From contig ML662449.1 of assembly GCA_007570785.1 (NCBI GenBank), positions 10,553,907-10,617,906 on the forward strand: a stretch of DNA of 64,000 nucleotides, written 5' to 3'. The notes beneath the pieces are model-generated. The model worked only from the letters and a program-made list of their open reading frames with translations. It searched no databases and had not been told where the DNA came from. Every line of letters starts with the position of its first letter. Within the stretch, counting starts at the first letter, position 1. Shown here piece after piece: positions 58,568-64,000 of the stretch. The DNA is from Antilocapra americana. Taxonomy: Eukaryota; Chordata; Mammalia; Artiodactyla; Antilocapridae. Position numbers and translations under genes: made by a program.

Positions 58568-58984
58568 TGAAGCTTGGGTGATTAGCACATTTTTTTCCCT
58601 GATCCTTGATTCCGCACATTTTTATGCTCATGTTGTGTAGAACTGAATTAATGTGTCTAACACATTTTCTCATTTCCTTGACAAATTTGGGATTGGCCCA
58701 TAGAAAAGAAAGGAGAGTTCAGAGATTGACATCAAAAGTAGCATAAAACCCACAAGACACGGGCATGAGAACCATAGATATTCATCATTCCTGGGCCATT
58801 TGTCTAGTGGCAAGTAGACAAAGGCTTTGAAGTCAACACCACCCTGCTACACTGTGTAATATTTGAACTTCCAAAGGAGTCAGTCAAATTAGATTTGGCA
58901 CACACTTCTTGGGAAAATAGGAAGTGTTAAATATTACTGAAAAATTATTTTTATCTAAATGACAATAAACCTGTCAGACGCTCT
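58568..58984. other. Unique sequence, no gene seen
   Basis: Nothing recognised. Confidence 0.5.
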
Positions 58985-59050
58985 TGTTTGTTCATTGTAA
59001 AAAACAGATAACATAAAATTTACCATCAGAACCATTCTTAAGTATACACA

Positions 59051-59191
59051 GTTCAGTTGTTGTTGTTCAATCACTCAGCCATGTCTGCGTCTTCGCAACC
59101 CCAAGGACTGCAGCATGCCAGGCTTCCCTGTCCTTCACCATCTCCTTGAGCTTGCTCAAACTCGTGTCCATTGAGGTGGTGATGCCATCCA
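59051..59191 (-). mobile_element. BovB/Bov-A 3' fragment inside ancient L1
   Basis: GTTCAGTTGTTGTTGTTCAA tail side, CAAGGACTGCAGCATGCCAG, TTGAGGTGGTGATGCCATCC. Short, 5'-truncated. Confidence 0.92.
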
Positions 59192-59462
59192 AGAATATTC
59201 ACATTATTGTGTAACAAGTGTCAGAACTTTTTCCTTTTGCACAAATGAAACTCTTATAGCCCACAACTCCTCATCTTTCCCTCTCCCCAGCTTCTGGCAA
59301 CCACCATTCTACTTTCTATTTCTGCGAATTGGACTACTCTCAGTATCTCATGTAAGTGGAATCATACTATGTTTGTCTTTTGGGACTAATATTTCACTTA
59401 GCAGAGTGTCCTCAAGGTTCATCCATGCTTTGGCATGTGACAGGATTGCCTTCCTATTTTGA

Positions 59463-59652
59463 GCGAGGGTGCTCAGTTGTGTCCGACTCTCTTGATACCC
59501 CATGGACTGCAGCCCGAAAGGCTCCTCTATCCATAGGATTTCCCAGGCAAAAATAGTGGAGTGAGTTGCCATTTCCTTCTCCAGGGGATCTTCCCAACCC
59601 AGTCTCCTGCATTGGTAGGCGGATTCTTTACCACTGAGCCACAGGGGAAGCC
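59463..59652 (-). mobile_element. Bov-tA SINE inside ancient L1
   Basis: TCAGTTGTGTCCGACTCTCT, CTCCAGGGGATCTTCCCAAC and TTTACCACTGAGCCACAGGG, reverse orientation. A block of the head around the B box is deleted, between CCCAACCCAG and TCTCCTGCATTGG. Confidence 0.94.
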
Positions 59653-59830
59653 AGCTTTCCTCTTTAAGGCTGAAGAATATTCCATCGTGTATATAAACCA
59701 CATTTTGTTTATCCATTTATCCCCTGATGGACACTTGGATTGCTTCCACCTCTTGGCTGTTGTGGATAGCAGTGCTATGAACGTGGGTGTGCAAGTGTCT
59801 CTTTGAGACTCTAATTTTATTGTTTTTTAA

Positions 59831-60098
59831 AGAGGTAATTCTTCTCCTAGTCAGAAAACATGATTATCAAAAATAACATTAAAACGAGCCTCTTTTTATT
59901 TGTTTTATTTAACTTTTATTTAAGATATTTATAGAGATCTAAGTTTTCTGTAGAATAAATGCTTTTGTGCAGGCGCCCAATAGGTGGGTTGTGGATATCC
60001 AGGACTGCCAATCTTGATCTCCCTCTCTGAACAAGGATCTCATTCTTAGCCATGACTGACTTGTCTTTTTTTTTTTTTCCTGTTCAGAAGTTTTAAGC
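59831..60098. other. Unique sequence, no gene seen
   Basis: AT-rich with a 13-T run near 60,066. Nothing else recognised. Confidence 0.45.
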
Positions 60099-60913
60099 AT
60101 GAGCACTTCATTCTTTCCTTTCCACGTGCCTCCGCTTCCACCCTATGACCTTCTTTTCCCTAAACAGAAAGAAGTCCTGACCTGTCTAGGGCCCACCCCC
60201 ATCCTTACCTGGAGGGGACCACCCCCTGCCTCACCTCATTGGTTATCATTATTATGTCACCCAGATCAATCACTGGGCACTCGCACTGTTGTAACTGTCG
60301 CTTTGATCATTCGTTACACTTTGTTAGTCCTCATCAGACCCAGGCCCCTCTAATAGGAAACAGCGGCCTTCCAAAAGCCAGGCAACCGGGTGACCAGGGG
60401 CAATTACCACATTGTTTGGTTTTTAAATTAGTCCCTTCTTGGTGCTCTGATCACCATCAGGAGGCTGGTGATTCAGAAAACCAAGGGGTGCCCAATGCTC
60501 GTGCCGCCCCAGCTGGCCTGGATTCCCAAGTCCTGCCCGTGGTTCCAAGTTGAGGGCAACCCCAGTGAGCTGAAAAACAGTCCATGACCCAGAGGCACAG
60601 CCTCCTCATGAAACGGAGTCCTTGCCGGGTATACTCACCCATGGGCGTTTACACAGAGGACAGTCCCCGCGATAATGCACTTCCTGTGGCAGGAGCTAGG
60701 GAACCCTACCAGGAGAACCCAGACCCACAGGATTAGAGCCCAGGGCTCAGCAGAAATCCGTTTTCTTTTTGCCTCCACCCTGGAAGCTGCCTGACCTGAC
60801 GGTGAGGTGAGTGGAGGCAGGTATCTCTTGGATTTCCATATAACTGAGTAGGAGCTCCACCTCCAGCTCAAATGCCTGGGGCTGACCTTACAGAAAGGTG
60901 TGAGTGGGGTCAT
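60099..60913. other. GC-rich non-repetitive block, possible conserved non-coding DNA or exon
   Basis: About 800 bp free of recognisable transposons and richer in GC and CpG than its surroundings. 60,235-60,330 holds CATTGGTTATCATTATTATG and other inverted-CCAAT and homeodomain-type cores. On the minus strand, a frame with a hydrophobic run (ALILWVWVLLVGFPSSC) ends at ATGGGTGAGTA (about 60,635-60,645), a good 5' splice-donor consensus. A matching acceptor, start and family are not identifiable. Regulatory DNA is as likely as an exon. Confidence 0.3.
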
Positions 60914-62374
60914 TTGGCAAGAAATTAAAGGACAACCTATGCATCTTTTAGTGCATCATTTTCTTTAATGCCAATTAAGTCTAATTTCCCAAACTTCAGG
61001 CATTTATGTACTACTTTCATGATTTTTTTTTTGCCATGCAAAATCTTATTTTAAAATAATTATTTCAAAGGAACTATTTTATACTTTGAATAGAAAGCAA
61101 GTATTTCTTGTCTTCCTTTCAGCAATGACCTTTAAAAATATCATTTATTCCCCCTCCTGCTCTCTCCATGGGACCCTAGCCCCACCAGTTAGCCCACAGG
61201 TGAATACTCTTCTTCCCTCTGCTGGTCCCAGTATAGCGTCTGTCATGATTATTGTGGGACAGCTTGGTGGCCTTTGAATAATACAGATTGGGTGTGGTGG
61301 ATTACTATTGTTAATGGGAAATTGTAATGTATTCTTGGTAAAGATTTCTCATATGTAGGTGTAGTAATGCCTTGTCTTGGAGAAATGACTGATGGCTCAC
61401 TGACAGGCTGTGTGGAATAATAGGGGGCTTTGGGCTCAGGGCATTTCCTTAGCTCTCCTTGGTTCATATTGGACCATATCTTTCTCATGCCTGATGGACA
61501 CTCAGCAGAGCTGATGTTCTCTCCCGTAGAACATTCATCAGCTCTCATATTTTATTTGCCAGAAGAGTGGCAGTCTTTTGTAACAAAGCTTTTACTCTCA
61601 AGGTGTCCACTTGCAGACCTTAAAACTGTGTCCCACCACATCTCTTAGATGTCACACGATGCGCATGTGGTCAAAATTGGAGAATTTAAGCTACTGTTGA
61701 CAAACCCTTGGGTGGAGGGACTTAAATTCCTTAACAGCAAATTTCATAGGAAGCACATAAGAAAAAATGCATACAGCTCTTTTCCCTCATCCATCTCAAA
61801 ATCTTCAGTTATCAGGAGGGACATAGCTCAAGCATGCCTTTTGATTTAGGGTAAAAAGGAGATATTTTGTTTTTCAGTAAGGCAGAATATATCTTAATGT
61901 AGTAATTGAATTTAGTTCTATTTAGTCTAGTTTGATGGGGGTAGATCTAGAGTGGGGAGGGAAGAACTGACATTGTTTAATACTTAACAGATGGACAGAA
62001 AACAGAAAGTTTAGGAGATAAGAAAGTCAGAAGGTTACAAGCTGCTGTTGGGATAGAGTAAAATGGAATTTGAAAGGTTAGTTTTATGACTGTTAAGACA
62101 TGTCTCTCTTTCTATTACACTTTACATTTACAAATTATTCAGAAAAAGAACCATCATGTTGGCTAAATCTTGAGTGGATTGCTGTGTTCAAAAAAGGTAT
62201 CTTTGTGTTTCATGTGAGCTGTACCTTATCATGGAAGATATTTCTCCTCTGAATGGTGGAGAATTTGAAGTAGTAATTTGTTAGCATGTTAACTACATGA
62301 AATAGGTGTTTTCCCCTTCTTCTATTCTCAAATTTGGATGTCTGAATGCAGATATAGAGAATAGACTAAGGGAC
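60914..62374. other. Unique sequence, no gene seen
   Basis: About 1.4 kb with no recognised element. Open frames (up to 99 codons near 61,249-61,548, minus) lack any identifiable domain. Confidence 0.45.
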
Positions 62375-62668
62375 AAGGGTGGGGGCTGGGAAGGAGAGGG
62401 TGAGATGAATGGAGAGAGTAGCATGGAAGCATATACATTACTATATGTAAAATAGGTAGCCAATGGAAATTTGCTGTATGACTCAGGGGACTCAAACTGG
62501 GGCTCCGTAACAATCCAGAGGGGTGAGAAAGGTGGGGGAAGTGGAAGGGAAGTTAAGAGGGAATGGACATATGTACACCTATAACTAATACATATTGATG
62601 TGTGGCAGAAGCCAAACCAATATTGTTAAGCAATTATCCTTCAATTAAAAATAAATAAATTTTAAAAA
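62375..62668 (+). mobile_element. L1-BT type 3' UTR, older subfamily
   Basis: GGGAAGGAGAGGGTGAGATG, ATTTGCTGTATGACTCAGGG, AACAATCCAGAGGGGTGAGA, ATTATCCTTCAATTAAAAAT and AAATAAATTTT. Same type as near 53,015. Confidence 0.9.
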
Positions 62669-63514
62669 TTGGATGTATGAAGATCATTAAACAATTATAG
62701 GAAGGGGAGTAAATTCTTCAACATGTGCATTAATTTTCATGCCATGAGACAAGAGCTTCTACTTCCGAGAGATCTTATTGGGCAAGGGCCACACCTTTAT
62801 ACTCTGGAAACGATAATTCACCATTGAAAGTGGAGGGAATTACTCCATTCAAAGTTTCCTAATAGAAGCCTCTTGGCACCATGTCCTCTTGCATTGTGTC
62901 TTATCTCTAATGTGAGTCAAGTCAAAATGACCGCAAGCGCTGAGAGATGACGCAAGCCTGACCGGAGGAGCTCGGCGTCCCCGAGCCTTCGCAGAGTCTG
63001 GGACATTGACTTCCTTAGGGATGTTGGTTAATACTTAACTCACAGATTTAGTCTCCAAGTTCCTGGTGGAGATTCACTTGCCTAACTATTTAGCAGGGGT
63101 TCTTTAAAAAACAGTGAACTAGTTATTGCTTGAAAAGCAGATTGAAGATACGCTAGGTACTATTAAGATCAACTTGAGGAAGGCTACTTTTATGCACACC
63201 TTCTGTAAAAGCCATTAGATAATTCTTTGGGTCAAAAGGACAATGCATTAGGATAAATAAGAGGAAATAAGAGAAGTCATCGAACAGAAAGTGGAACTCT
63301 TGACAGGAACTCCACGTGTGGTAGGATGGATTGGTTCTAGGGTTACATGGGATTGCCAAAGGAAAAGAGATTTGTGGCGAAGGCTGTATGATGGGGAAGG
63401 ATGGGCAGGCTACTGATGAGAAACTGGCTAAACAATTGAAGCTCCAGAAACTTAAATATAAAACCAAACATGATATTTCCTTAAAGCATTAGCTTTTTCT
63501 GTCTTGGAAGCAAG
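62669..63514. other. Unique sequence with CpG-dense patch
   Basis: No gene seen. 62,928-63,000 carries about eight CpG in about 70 bp, with a small inverted repeat GCTCGG/CCGAGC. The rest is CpG-poor. Confidence 0.5.
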
Positions 63515-63850
63515 ACAGATTCAATGAACAATTATTAATATTTGTTGGATGTCTGCTACACATTTATTACTATGTTAGGATTTGTGAGAAAAACTAAAGG
63601 GTAAGAGATAGAGTCCCAGACCTCAAGGAGTTTATAACTCATTAGGGGAGTCAAGGGTTAGATAGAGTAGGAGACTCTAAGAAGGAATACAATCAAGCTG
63701 TGTAATGAAGGACAAATGCTAAGTTTTGTGGGAAAGGTCCCCCAGTGAAGGGCAGGGCTCTTATTAATAGAGACTTTGGGATAATTGCTGAAGGCTTTAC
63801 AGGGAGGTGCTCTTTGATCTAGGTCTTGAAGGGTTTTATTGCTCACAAAT
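63515..63850 (-). mobile_element. L2 LINE 3' end
   Basis: Reverse L2 terminus: TTCAATGAACAATTATTAAT, ATTTGTTGGATGTCTGCTAC, GACCTCAAGGAGTTTATAAC, AAGGCTTTACAGGGAGGTGC and TAGGTCTTGAAGGG, in the order expected for L2. Confidence 0.72.
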
Positions 63851-64000
63851 TTTAGGTGGGAAACCCACTTCAAGCTATTTCCATTTCAGATCAATATTGT
63901 TATTTCTCACTCTTTCTTTGCAGATTCTTCTACTATTTCCCCCTTACATGTTGGTATCTTTCAAGTTTTATATTTGGCCAAAATGCTTTTCTACTCAGAA
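63851..64000. other. Unique sequence at the window edge
   Basis: Nothing recognised in the last 150 bp. Confidence 0.5.

Larger units (their letters stand above)
58985..59830 (-). mobile_element. Ancient L1 split by two ruminant insertions
   Basis: Old minus-strand L1 in three pieces. 58,985-59,050 has ATAACATAAAATTTACCATC and AGAACCATTCTTAAG. 59,192-59,462 has TCTGGCAACCACCATTCTAC, ATGTAAGTGGAATCATACTA and AGGTTCATCCATGCTTTGGC. 59,653-59,830 has AGGCTGAAGAATATTCCATC and TGGACACTTGGATTGCTTCC. The collinear order across the breaks shows one L1 later hit twice. Confidence 0.9.

Noticed and set aside
1212..59652. tRNA genes at SINE heads
   Set aside because: The B-box-like motifs belong to Bov-tA and CHR SINE heads. 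None folds as an intact tRNA with conserved anticodon context by inspection.
1..64000. An undescribed multi-gene system
   Set aside because: No cluster of host genes, no conserved operon-like layout and no repeated novel module was found. All long frames are explained by known retrotransposon families.

Overview
The window is mammalian nuclear DNA from a ruminant (cattle, sheep, goat or a close relative). The diagnosis comes from the repeats: BovB (RTE-type) LINEs, many Bov-tA/Bov-A SINEs, ruminant L1-BT 3' ends and CHR-type tRNA-Glu SINEs occur together, a combination characteristic of ruminants. The sequence alone does not fix the species. I find no protein-coding gene that I can support. 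The long open frames are retrotransposon reading frames or their antisense shadows. The rest reads as intergenic or deep intronic DNA.

Layout. 1-13,350: mostly AT-rich unique sequence with scattered SINEs, a 5'-truncated minus-strand BovB (5422-6713) that keeps a 367-codon reverse-transcriptase frame, an old L1 3' end (10,535), a CHR SINE with target-site duplications (12,717) and a truncated 5S rRNA pseudogene (12,938-13,024). 13,350-25,500: two long plus-strand BovB copies (about 13,355-17,356 and 22,054-25,435) with different 5' leaders, separated by an old L1 ORF2 fragment and an L2 fragment. The second BovB is flanked by an unusually long (about 63 bp) direct repeat. 25,500-40,800: a hAT-like DNA transposon split by a CHR SINE, several Bov-tA SINEs, L1 3' ends split by Bov-tA copies, and a probable old retroviral LTR (minus) split by a SINE.

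40,800-44,740 is a retrotransposon cluster: a BovB 3' fragment, a young 1.69-kb L1-BT insertion (41,329-43,019) with an open ORF2 carboxyl end and a perfect 18-bp target duplication, a second short L1-BT insertion (44,114-44,383) in the opposite orientation with a 14-bp duplication, and a MaLR LTR. 44,740-64,000: unique sequence with MIR and L2 relics, Bov-tA SINEs with clear target duplications, a BovB 3' end with an 11-bp duplication (54,205-54,634), older L1 3' ends, an ancient L1 split by two ruminant insertions (58,985-59,830), a GC-rich block that looks conserved (60,100-60,900) and a small CpG-dense patch near 62,930-63,000.

How the parts work together: no pathway or operon is present. 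The functional logic is retrotransposition. L1 supplies machinery for its own copies and probably for tRNA-derived SINEs such as CHR. BovB shares its 3' end with the Bov-A/Bov-tA SINEs, which are believed to use BovB reverse transcriptase. Nested insertions give a relative order: ancient L1M, L2, MIR and MaLR first, then artiodactyl L1 and CHR, then BovB and Bov-tA, then the L1-BT pair. I found no undescribed biological system. The best leads are the young L1 pair, the BovB with the long flanking repeat, the two alternative BovB leaders and the CpG-dense patch.
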